64,000 nucleotides of DNA from Pyxidicoccus fallax (lineage in GTDB: Bacteria > Myxococcota > Myxococcia > Myxococcales > Myxococcaceae), in assembly GCF_012933655.1 (NCBI RefSeq), contig NZ_JABBJJ010000026.1:1-64000 (forward strand), read 5' to 3'. This document shows, piece after piece, positions 34,753-42,149 of the stretch. The notes under the pieces were generated by a model. The model was not told the origin of the DNA. It made no database searches and saw only the letters and a program-made list of their open reading frames with translations. Every line of letters starts with the position of its first letter. The stretch's first letter is position 1. The translations under genes and the position numbers were made by a program.

Positions 34753-35607
34753 TTGCTGTTCGTGACGCGACGGAGAATCGCCGGCGTCGTGCTCGCCCTG
34801 GCGCTGGCGGGCGCGCTCTCCGCGGGAGTGGCGTCCGGCGTGGAGCGCGTCCGGGGGAGGATGCGCAAGCGGCCGGAGCCGCCGCCCCCGTTCTCCCAAC
34901 GGGACAAGGTCGGGGCGCGTGGCGGCGCGGAGGAGGGCGCTCTCCCGCGTGACGCTGTCCGGCGAGGAGCTCCGGAGTCGCTGGCCGCGGACGGGCGGCC
35001 TGTTGCACTCGACGCTGCCGGCGTGTCTCGCCCCCGGGGGGAGCGGGAAGGGCGGCCCGCCGCGGTCCGAGCGAAGCCCCTCCCCCAGGCAGTAACGGAC
35101 GGCGGAGCGCCGGAGGAACTGGAGTCGCACGCGGAAGTCCACGCGCAGGGGGGCCTGGCGGGCCTCACCACGCGCATTCCCGCGCCGATGCGCGTGAGCT
35201 GGACGGTGGTGGAGCCTTCCGCCGGGCGCGTGCGCCTGGTGGCGGAGGTGGAGCGGCGCCTGGGCTTCGGGGCTCCCGTGACGGTGCACCTCGCCCTGCC
35301 CGCGGACGCGAGGCTCCTCGAGGGGCCGGCGCACTTCACCGTGCCCGAGGGGCAGGGTGGGGACATCCGCGCGGTGTCGTACGTGGTCGCGTTCGGGAAG
35401 GAGGCACCGCCCTCCGAGGACCTGGTGCTGGTGGCGCATGCGGAGGGCGCGTCCTTCGGCGCGCACGCGGAGGAGCGCTACGCTTTCGGCCGTGCCCCGT
35501 CCTCCGCGCCCCGCCCCGTGCCCGTTGGCCCTGTGTTGCCAGGCTCGGTCATGACGGGTGAGGAGCACGGAACGCCTGACGGCGAGGGTGAAGACCCGGC
35601 GCCTTGA
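34753..35607 (+). CDS. Exported/membrane-anchored protein, unknown
   Basis: A 284-residue protein with an N-terminal hydrophobic helix (about residues 8-28), a long charged Arg/Pro/Glu linker to about 135, and a beta-rich domain at about 140-240 (RVSWTVVEPSAGRVRLVAEVERRLGF). The tail is Pro-rich and acidic. I recognise no family. Start is TTG 34753, preceded by GAGGGAGG. It follows the metalloprotease-like gene after 45 bp and may be cotranscribed with it. Confidence 0.6.
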   Translation: MLFVTRRRIAGVVLALALAGALSAGVASGVERVRGRMRKRPEPPPPFSQRDKVGARGGAEEGALPRDAVRRGAPESLAADGRPVALDAAGVSRPRGEREGRPAAVRAKPLPQAVTDGGAPEELESHAEVHAQGGLAGLTTRIPAPMRVSWTVVEPSAGRVRLVAEVERRLGFGAPVTVHLALPADARLLEGPAHFTVPEGQGGDIRAVSYVVAFGKEAPPSEDLVLVAHAEGASFGAHAEERYAFGRAPSSAPRPVPVGPVLPGSVMTGEEHGTPDGEGEDPAP

Positions 35608-35833
35608 GATGGCGTCACGGCTCGGATTCGCGCAAGGACGTGGGGCTCCTCGTCGCGGATGCCGGGCGGCTCATCGCGCGCAAGAAGATCGGCCCCCGCT
35701 GACGAGCCTCGCGAGTGTTCCGTGCGGCCTCGTGCTCCCCACGGCCCGCTGTGAGCGACCGGTGCGCGCCCGAGGGCCTCGCACCCTCTGGGGAGGCATT
35801 AGGACGTCAGACGCGGCAGGTAGGGTGCCGTCG

Positions 35834-36772
35834 ATGACTTCCATGAGGCACGAAGGGCTGCTGCTGCTGTTCCGCAACCGTCCCGCGCTGGCGGCGGAGC
35901 TGCTGCGCGATGCGCTGGGAATCGGACTGCCCGCCTGGTCCGAGGCGCGGGTGGAGTCGGCGGAGCTGACGGAGGTGGTGCCCACCGAGTACCGGGCGGA
36001 CCTGGTGGTGCTGCTGTGGGAGGGCCGGCCCGTCTTCGCCATCGTGGTGGAGGTGCAGCTTTCGAGGGACGAGGACAAGCACAAGACGTGGCCGCTGTAC
36101 CTCAGCAGTCTGCGCTCGCGGGTGGACTGCCCCACGGCGCTGCTGGTGGTGGCGCCGGACGCCGCGGTGGCGCGCTGGTGCGCCCGGCCGATTGAGCTGG
36201 GGCACCCGGGCTTCGTGCTCAGGCCCCTGGTGGTGGGGCCTGACGCGATACCGGTGCTGACGGACGTGCAGGAGGCGCGAAGAGAGCCGGAGCTGGCGGT
36301 GCTGTCGGCGATGGCGCATGGGCAGGGCGAGGTGGGACAGGCGATTGCCCAGGCGGTGATGGGGGCGGTGGTGGGGCTTGAAGGCGAGCGGGTGCGCCTC
36401 TACGTTGATTTGGTGGTGTCCTCGCTCAACGAGGCAGCGCGGCACGCCCTGGAGGAACTGATGCGAAGCGGCACCTACGAGTACCAGAGTGAGTTCGCCC
36501 GTCGGTACGTGGCCCAGGGCCGCCAGGAAGGGCTCCAGGAGGGTGAGAAGGTGGCCCTGCTGGAGGTGCTCGACGCACGAGGGCTCAAGGTGGATGCCGA
36601 GGCACGGCAGAGAATCCAGGAGTGCACCCGGCCCGCCCAGCTCAAGCGTTGGCTGCGCAGGGCGGTGGTGGTGCAGTCCGTCCAAGAACTCTTCGCGCGC
36701 GCTCCTGCAGCCAGATCCGCGCCCCGAAGTGTCAAGAAGCGCGGCGGAACCAAGAGCCCCCGCGGCGCTTGA
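35834..36772 (+). CDS. PD-(D/E)XK (Rpn/transposase-like) family protein
   Basis: A 312-residue protein whose first 150 residues have a restriction-endonuclease-like pattern: YRADLVVLLWEG, then IVVEVQLSRDEDKHKTW, giving D...ExQ...K. The C-terminal half is helical and charged (EFARRYVAQGRQEGLQEGEK) as in Rpn/YhgA-like recombination-promoting nucleases. These families occur in many copies in myxobacterial genomes. Start is ATG 35834 (MTSMRHEG); the in-frame sequence upstream looks non-coding. The preceding 226 bp hold nothing that I recognise. Confidence 0.6.
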   Translation: MTSMRHEGLLLLFRNRPALAAELLRDALGIGLPAWSEARVESAELTEVVPTEYRADLVVLLWEGRPVFAIVVEVQLSRDEDKHKTWPLYLSSLRSRVDCPTALLVVAPDAAVARWCARPIELGHPGFVLRPLVVGPDAIPVLTDVQEARREPELAVLSAMAHGQGEVGQAIAQAVMGAVVGLEGERVRLYVDLVVSSLNEAARHALEELMRSGTYEYQSEFARRYVAQGRQEGLQEGEKVALLEVLDARGLKVDAEARQRIQECTRPAQLKRWLRRAVVVQSVQELFARAPAARSAPRSVKKRGGTKSPRGA

Positions 36773-36844
36773 GGCGCCCACCGCTGGGGCGGACTTCTTC
36801 TTCTCGTTGAACTCCCCAAAGAGCCCAGAGGGCGTGCCCCTCTG

Positions 36845-37480
36845 CTACGTGCCGGCGTCGGACGGCTCCGCCACGCAGCGTCCCTCCCGGCACCGGGGCT
36901 CGAAGGAGGGAACGCCGCAGCTGCCGCTGCTGATGCAGACGGGGGACGTGGTGCAGTAGCGCAGGAGTTCCTCGGCGGCCTTCGCCTCGAAGTCCTCGCG
37001 GCCGGTCCGGTTCACCATCGCCGGGGGGCACTCCCCGTAACCCGCGCAGCGGCCATCCACTTCGGCCGCCACGCAGTCACTGTCCTGCTCGCATTGGGCC
37101 CGAGCCGCGCGGAGGCTCTCCAGCGCGCAGTACACCGTCTTCAGGCGGGGGCAGTGGTAGTCCTCGTTGGCGCACCCCGGATACGTGTACAGCTGCTGGG
37201 GATGAGGCGGGAGGGTGCAGGCGGGCCACTCGGGACTGCTCGGGCACTGCCGCTTGTCCCTGGAGCCCTCCGGGCAGTTCCAGCTCCCGTCCGTGCACAC
37301 CGGCTCCGTCAGGATGTCCTCACACTTCACGCAGCAGGTGGGCTTCTCGGCCGGCGTGCACTCCGCCTCGACCCGCGGGGGCTCGCCGGGCCCCGCATCC
37401 TGCCGTGAGGCGTCTTCCGACGGCTCCGCGCGGCAGCCCAACCACACGCTCCAGAGCATCAACACCAGCAGCTTGCGCAT
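36845..37480 (-). CDS. Cys-rich lipoprotein, unknown
   Basis: A 211-residue lipoprotein with lipobox VWLGC (Cys 16) and about 18 further cysteines, including TCCVKCED, SWNCPEG, GCANEDYHCP, QCEQDSDCVAAEVDGRCAGYGECP and GSCGVPSFEPRCREGRC. The QDSDCVA segment resembles motifs common in myxobacterial secreted proteins. Extensive disulfide bonding outside the cytoplasm is expected. Function unknown. Confidence 0.7.
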   Translation of the reverse strand: MRKLLVLMLWSVWLGCRAEPSEDASRQDAGPGEPPRVEAECTPAEKPTCCVKCEDILTEPVCTDGSWNCPEGSRDKRQCPSSPEWPACTLPPHPQQLYTYPGCANEDYHCPRLKTVYCALESLRAARAQCEQDSDCVAAEVDGRCAGYGECPPAMVNRTGREDFEAKAAEELLRYCTTSPVCISSGSCGVPSFEPRCREGRCVAEPSDAGT

Positions 37481-37653
37481 CCGCGTCCCTACCTGGTTGT
37501 CGGCCCCGTCGGGGGCATCCTGGCCAAAAAGCGCGCCACCCTACAAGCGGGACGGCAGGCAGTGTCCGGCAGGCGGCGCTACCAGCGGTCCCTTCTGGCA
37601 CCCTCTCGAAGTCCTCCCATTCGGGTTGCACGCCAGCCGGCTCCGCAGCAGGA

Positions 37654-37682
37654 TTAGACCACTGGTCTAACTACCGGTCTAA
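37654..37682. promoter_or_regulatory. TetR-type operator (three half-sites)
   Basis: TTAGACC-ACT-GGTCTAA (37654-37670) is a perfect 7-bp inverted repeat; a further GGTCTAA follows at 37676-37682. It lies 13 bp upstream of the Rieske oxygenase start. The TAGACC/GGTCTA half-site is typical of TetR-family operators, and a TetR gene is the next gene in the operon, so autoregulation is likely. Confidence 0.75.
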
Positions 37683-37695
37683 ACGAGGTGCCCCG

Positions 37696-38697
37696 ATGAG
37701 CGTTGATTCAGCGCACGCCCCCACCGAGCGGTGGGCCGCGCACTGGTATGCCGTGGCGCGAGCGTCCTCGCTCGGACCGAAGCGTCCGCTGAGCGTGCAG
37801 CGGCTCGGCAGGCGGCTCGTCCTCTGGAGGGACGCGTCGGGAACGGTCCGGTGCGCCGATGCCGCGTGTCCGCACCGCGGGGCGGACCTCGGGCAGGGAC
37901 GGGTCCTCCAGGGTGAGCTGGAGTGCCTGTACCACGGCTTCCGCTATGACGGCGGTGGCGCCTGCACCCTCACGCCCTGCGAGGGCCGCGACGCCAGGCC
38001 CTCGCGGGCCCTGTGCCTGCGCCTCCACCCCGTCCGCGAGGCGCACGGCTTCATCTGGGCGTTCCTGGGAGGAACACCGCCGGAGACGCCACCGGAGCTG
38101 CCATGGATTCCGGGCGCCCCCGAGCCGGACCCGCATGGAGCGGCGACGGAGGTGCTGTGGAACGCGCGGTTCTCCCGGGTGATGGAGGGGATGATGGACC
38201 TCCACCACTTCCCGTTCGCGCACCGGCGCTACGCACCAGGGGCGTACACGCGGCTGGACCCGTACGAAGTCGAGGTGAAGGACGGCGTCATCCACACCGT
38301 GGGATGGCTGCGCAAGGAGTCTGCCGCGCCCGGGACGGGGATGCGCTTCGAAATCCACATCCGCTATCCCGGCGTGCTCTTCCTGCGCTTCTCGTCCCGG
38401 CTCCACGGCGTCGTGGTCTGCACCCCGGCGGACGCCGAGCACACCTGGGTGTCCGCGCGCTTCCACCAGGGCTACGTCCGCCTGCCGGGGCTCGGGTGGC
38501 TGGGCTCGTGGCTGGCGCTCGCCTTCGAGTTCCGGTTCATCCAGCCGGATGACTACCGGATGGTCCGCGGCAGCCTGCCGCGCTCCGGCTCGCTGGAGCA
38601 CGGAGCGCTGGTGCGCGCGGACCGGGGCATCGTCGCCTGGCACCGGCTGCACGAGGCCGCGCTCGGCGGGCGGGGGGACGTCGCCGCCTCCTCCTGA
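37696..38697 (+). CDS. Rieske non-heme iron oxygenase
   Basis: A 333-residue ring-hydroxylating-type oxygenase alpha subunit. The Rieske [2Fe-2S] motif is C58-P-H60 ... C77-L-Y-H80 (CPHRGADLG, CLYHGF). The mononuclear iron site is MMDLHHFPFAH, with His171 and His176. Such enzymes demethylate or hydroxylate aromatic, sterol-like or chlorophyll-type substrates; no ferredoxin or reductase partner is nearby. ATG 37696 follows directly after the TetR-type operator. Confidence 0.87.
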   Translation: MSVDSAHAPTERWAAHWYAVARASSLGPKRPLSVQRLGRRLVLWRDASGTVRCADAACPHRGADLGQGRVLQGELECLYHGFRYDGGGACTLTPCEGRDARPSRALCLRLHPVREAHGFIWAFLGGTPPETPPELPWIPGAPEPDPHGAATEVLWNARFSRVMEGMMDLHHFPFAHRRYAPGAYTRLDPYEVEVKDGVIHTVGWLRKESAAPGTGMRFEIHIRYPGVLFLRFSSRLHGVVVCTPADAEHTWVSARFHQGYVRLPGLGWLGSWLALAFEFRFIQPDDYRMVRGSLPRSGSLEHGALVRADRGIVAWHRLHEAALGGRGDVAASS

Positions 38698-38715
38698 TAG
38701 AAGCCCTGGACTGCC

Positions 38716-39369
38716 ATGGCCCACCCCCGCTTCAGCAGACTTGCGCCCGAGCGCCAGCAGGCCATCCTCGATGTGGCGGCCGAGGAGTTCGCGGAGCACG
38801 GCTTCGACGGCGCGTCCTACAACCGCATCATCGAACGGGCGGGCATCTCCAAGGGCAGCGCCTATTACTACTTCGAGGGCAAGGACGACCTGTACGCCAC
38901 CGTGCTGGAGACCACGCTGACCGGGCTGGTGGACCGGGTAGGGACGTGGACCCGGCCCGGCGACGCGGCGGACTTCTGGCGCCAGCTCCGGCATGCGTAC
39001 TTCGGGATGCTCGACTTCGTGATGAGCGACGAGCGCTCCGCGCGACTCATCCGCGGCATGGCCCAGGCGCGCGCGAATCCGAAGCTCCAGGAGGTGTGGC
39101 TCCGCTTCGAGGCCCCGCTCAGCACCTGGCTCGGACGCGTGCTCGCGGATGGGCGCAGGGTGGGCGCGGTGCGGAGAGACGTCCCGGAGGACCTGCTCCT
39201 GGTGGCCCTGACGGGAATGGCCCAGGCCACCGACTTCTGGCTGCTCGAACGGTGGGAGCGCCAGGGCGCGAACGCCTCGCGGCGGAGCGCGGAGCAGGTG
39301 TTCGCCCTCATCCAGGACCTCGCAACCGAGCGCCCCACCGGGAAGGCGCCCCGCGCGAAGAAGTCATGA
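38716..39369 (+). CDS. TetR/AcrR-family transcriptional repressor
   Basis: A 217-residue regulator with an N-terminal helix-turn-helix (about residues 12-60: AILDVAAEEFAEHGFDGASYNRI, then AGISKGSAYYYFEGKDDLY) and a C-terminal ligand-binding helical domain. It starts 18 bp after the Rieske oxygenase gene, so both are one transcript. It probably represses the operon by binding the TAGACC/GGTCTA sites ahead of it, released by the oxygenase substrate or product. Confidence 0.92.
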   Translation: MAHPRFSRLAPERQQAILDVAAEEFAEHGFDGASYNRIIERAGISKGSAYYYFEGKDDLYATVLETTLTGLVDRVGTWTRPGDAADFWRQLRHAYFGMLDFVMSDERSARLIRGMAQARANPKLQEVWLRFEAPLSTWLGRVLADGRRVGAVRRDVPEDLLLVALTGMAQATDFWLLERWERQGANASRRSAEQVFALIQDLATERPTGKAPRAKKS

Positions 39370-39614
39370 GCGGAAAGCCGGCTCACCCCACCACGCCCCC
39401 CGGGCGGCCCGACGGGGCCACGCGCCGCTCCCGCGCTCCGTCGAGCGCCTACGCCAGGCGCGTGCGGAGTTCCAGCCGGGCCACCATCGCGCTGACCACG
39501 GATTTGGAGCTGCTCGAAAACGCGTCCCACCTGCACCAAGCTCACAGGGCGCTGCTCCGGGGAGAGGGTTTCACCTCGACCAGCCTATCCGCGCTGCACG
39601 AGCTGTCATGGTAG
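39366..39614 (+). CDS. Small basic protein, uncertain
   Basis: An 82-residue reading frame whose ATG overlaps the tetR stop (ATGA). The first half is Arg/Ser/Pro-rich and disordered, the second half (IALTTDLELLENASHLHQAHRALLRGEGF) could form helices. Translational coupling is the only positive sign. No family recognised. It could be a chance frame at the edge of the accessory island. Confidence 0.35.
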   Translation: MSGKPAHPTTPPGRPDGATRRSRAPSSAYARRVRSSSRATIALTTDLELLENASHLHQAHRALLRGEGFTSTSLSALHELSW

Positions 39615-39650
39615 TGACGGCTCCATCACTGGTCCTTGAAAGAGCGCTCC

Positions 39651-41240
39651 ATGCACGAGCCACGACGTAGAGCGGAGAGTCCGACCTGGAGTCCGGTGGT
39701 CAGTGCGCTGCTTGCGCTGGCGGTAGTGTTCAGCGGCTGTGGCACTGACGGACCGCTGCCGGTAGACGACCCTCTCTCCTGGCATCTCCGTAAGGGCACG
39801 CTGTCCCAGTCACAGTTCCTGCACCAACGTGCGGCGGAGCAGCAGCGCACACAAAGTGGACTCGGTCCTATCGAGTCATCGCTCGTCGATGTTGACTGGT
39901 TCCAGGGCCTGATGGTGCGAGCGGGAGTACCACCTTCGCTGCTTCCAAAGGACGGACGGAAGCTGACGCCAACACAGGCGGCTTCACTGCTGACACGAAT
40001 GCTGGAAGTGGAGGTGCCGCTACGAGAGTGGGGCCCACGCCGTGTGTCGGCGCACCTGCTGGTGGGCGTGGTTCAGGCCGGCAAGCCGGTATCACGCAAG
40101 GAGTTGCACGTACGCATGCGGCGATATGCGAAAACGCTCCTCCTTCGTCCCGACGGCTACCTGGTGAAGGCAACCACGGGCGAGGCGGTCCAGTACGCGG
40201 GAGAAGTGCAATTGCGTGACGGCACCCTTCGCGCGGAAGGCTTCGAGGTGGGCCCCTTCTACGCCACGCGCGGCGATGCGTACCTGTACCGGCTGGAGGA
40301 CGACCTCGGGCACCACCCCGACGCGCGCGTAGCGGGCCGCTACATTCCGGATACGGGCACCGTGGGGCCCGCGGTGGAGGGAGTGGGCCGGGCGGTAGAG
40401 GATGTGGTGGACGGCGTGGTGACGCTGGTGTTGGAGCCGGTGGAGAGCATCGCCGGACTGGCGAAGTTGCCAGCGGCGGTGCGGACGCTGATTGAACACA
40501 GCCCCGAGTACTGGGAGAAGTACCGCGCACTGCCACACGGCGAGCAGGTACGGCAGGCCTCCAGGTTGCTGACGAACGTGCTGCTGACGTGCGGAACGGC
40601 GGGCGCGGGCAGTGCACGCATCGCCTCCGCCGGCAGCCGGCTGGGGCAGTTGGGTGTGCCCGTGCTCTCACTCGCCACCGATGGCACCCTGGCGCTGCGC
40701 GCGGTGGCGGTTCCAGCCGGGCGGCTCGTGACGGTTGCTGGCGAGGGTGCCAGTGCCCTGTATGTCCTGCATATGGCCAGCATCGGGTCTGGCGGCGGGA
40801 ACGGTGGTAATGCAATGCGGCCCTGGCCCCCGCCTCCGCGCGGCCCTGGACGGTGGGAACAGAAGAACGAGGTCATGAAGCCGCCTGCGCGGAAGTACCA
40901 GGCCCAGAACACGGGTGCACCGGAAGGCTGGGTCTACCGCATCCGAACCGGCAGTGGCCCCCGGGACTACGTGGACTTCGATGGCTTTGATGACGTCGTA
41001 CTCCTCGAAACAAAAGGCCCGAACATCGCGAAGTTCATCGATGACGACCTGGAACCCCTCTGGTTCTTCGAGGGGATCGACGGCATCCTCTCGCAGGCAG
41101 CAAGGCAGCTCGACGCCGCCAACGGAGTCCCCGTACGGTGGGTTGTCGCGGAGAAGAGATTGGCTGACTATCTCCGCAAGTTGTTCGACACGAACGGCCT
41201 CGGAAAGATCGAGGTCATCCACATCCCAGCGCGGCCCTGA
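39651..41240 (+). CDS. Lipoprotein toxin with Tox-REase-5 C-terminal domain
   Basis: A 529-residue predicted lipoprotein (lipobox FSGC, Cys about 30). The long N-terminal region to about residue 400 has no recognised domain and ends in a Gly/Pro-rich hinge (GSGGGNGGN, PWPPPPRGPGR). The C-terminal 120 residues carry GWVYRIRTGSGPRDYVDFDGF, VLLETKGPN and an EGIDGILSQAARQL helix. This matches the restriction-endonuclease-fold toxin family Tox-REase-5 (D...ExK), so DNase activity is inferred. The domain order is that of myxobacterial Sit-type toxins. Base composition is visibly less GC-biased than the flanks. I use ATG 39651 (GAAAGAG upstream); a TTG at 39636 is also in frame. Confidence 0.8.
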   Translation: MHEPRRRAESPTWSPVVSALLALAVVFSGCGTDGPLPVDDPLSWHLRKGTLSQSQFLHQRAAEQQRTQSGLGPIESSLVDVDWFQGLMVRAGVPPSLLPKDGRKLTPTQAASLLTRMLEVEVPLREWGPRRVSAHLLVGVVQAGKPVSRKELHVRMRRYAKTLLLRPDGYLVKATTGEAVQYAGEVQLRDGTLRAEGFEVGPFYATRGDAYLYRLEDDLGHHPDARVAGRYIPDTGTVGPAVEGVGRAVEDVVDGVVTLVLEPVESIAGLAKLPAAVRTLIEHSPEYWEKYRALPHGEQVRQASRLLTNVLLTCGTAGAGSARIASAGSRLGQLGVPVLSLATDGTLALRAVAVPAGRLVTVAGEGASALYVLHMASIGSGGGNGGNAMRPWPPPPRGPGRWEQKNEVMKPPARKYQAQNTGAPEGWVYRIRTGSGPRDYVDFDGFDDVVLLETKGPNIAKFIDDDLEPLWFFEGIDGILSQAARQLDAANGVPVRWVVAEKRLADYLRKLFDTNGLGKIEVIHIPARP

Positions 41241-41252
41241 GGAGCGCTCCAC

Positions 41253-41957
41253 ATGACCGACGGCTACTACGCTGGCGTCTACTGGCCTGCTCGCAAGGAG
41301 TCAGCCGAGGCCTGTGCCCGACGTGCGGAGTCCCTCTTCCAGGGTCTTGCCCCCCTGGAACCGACCTGGGCGAATTGGTACGGCACAGACAAAAGTCGTG
41401 AGGAAGCACTGGAGCGACGCCTCGCTCCTCACGCATCGACCTTCGAGCAACTCTTCGCGAGCAGGAAACACCAACTGCTCGGTGGCTTCAGTCTTACGGC
41501 CTGGAACGGAGAGCCGCAGGGAAGCGCCACGGGAATCCTGCTGCGATGCGGACTGTCCTCCACGAGCGTTGGCAACTCGTGCACGCTCAATCCTCCACGA
41601 CAAGGTCCTGTTGCCCAGCGGGTCACCACTGCCGAGGTGATGACCCGAGCGCTCCGCACCATGGCACTCGCCTGGGAGCCGGCGTGGGGCGTCGCCACTT
41701 CGGATACCCATCGAGCCGAAGTTCTCAAGGCCTCCGAGCCGGGGACCTTCGTCGGCTGGGTCATGTACTTCTCGCGCAGCCAAGGCACGATTCCCGCCCT
41801 CCCCGCTCCGGTCCGCGTCGAGTCCGTAGAGGACAAGGGCTCGCTCGTCATCCTCACTCCGGAGCGCTTCACCGCCACCAACGCCGAGCACGTCAGCCTC
41901 GCCGCCTCCGTGAGGGAGCTTCTCGACCGGGCCGGGTTGCTGGGTCCGCTTCGCTGA
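41253..41957 (+). CDS. Immunity protein, Imm52 family
   Basis: A 234-residue cytoplasmic protein. The N-terminal GYYAGVYWPARKESAEACARRAESLF and the following WANWYGTDKSREEALERRL match the Imm52 family pattern, which regularly follows Tox-REase-5 toxins. It starts 12 bp after the toxin stop. Its role is to bind and neutralise the toxin domain in kin cells. Both toxin and immunity starts are preceded by the same GAGCGCTCC string. Confidence 0.8.
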   Translation: MTDGYYAGVYWPARKESAEACARRAESLFQGLAPLEPTWANWYGTDKSREEALERRLAPHASTFEQLFASRKHQLLGGFSLTAWNGEPQGSATGILLRCGLSSTSVGNSCTLNPPRQGPVAQRVTTAEVMTRALRTMALAWEPAWGVATSDTHRAEVLKASEPGTFVGWVMYFSRSQGTIPALPAPVRVESVEDKGSLVILTPERFTATNAEHVSLAASVRELLDRAGLLGPLR

Positions 41958-42149
41958 CGGACGACCCGCCACCACCGGCCGGGAGCATCGCTCGGGCGGC
42001 CCTGTCAGGGGCCCTTCTCCGCCCCTCTGCCCCCTCCCTCTCCTTCTCCTCGGGACCCTGGTACTTCGAGGAGGGTTGCAGCATGATCGGAGGCTCCGTG
42101 GGGGAGATTCGCCGCAGGGAGCAGCGCCTCCTCGACGGACCTCCACGCC

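Noticed and set aside
32770-35568. Minus-strand open frame of about 930 codons opposite the metalloprotease-like and downstream genes
   Set aside because: Composition is that of an antisense shadow (Arg/His/Pro-rich). The plus-strand genes have lipobox, motifs and ribosome-binding sites.
35608-35833. In-frame upstream extension of the PD-(D/E)XK gene
   Set aside because: The translated stretch is Arg/Pro-rich without domain features; the recognisable protein begins at MTSMRHEG.
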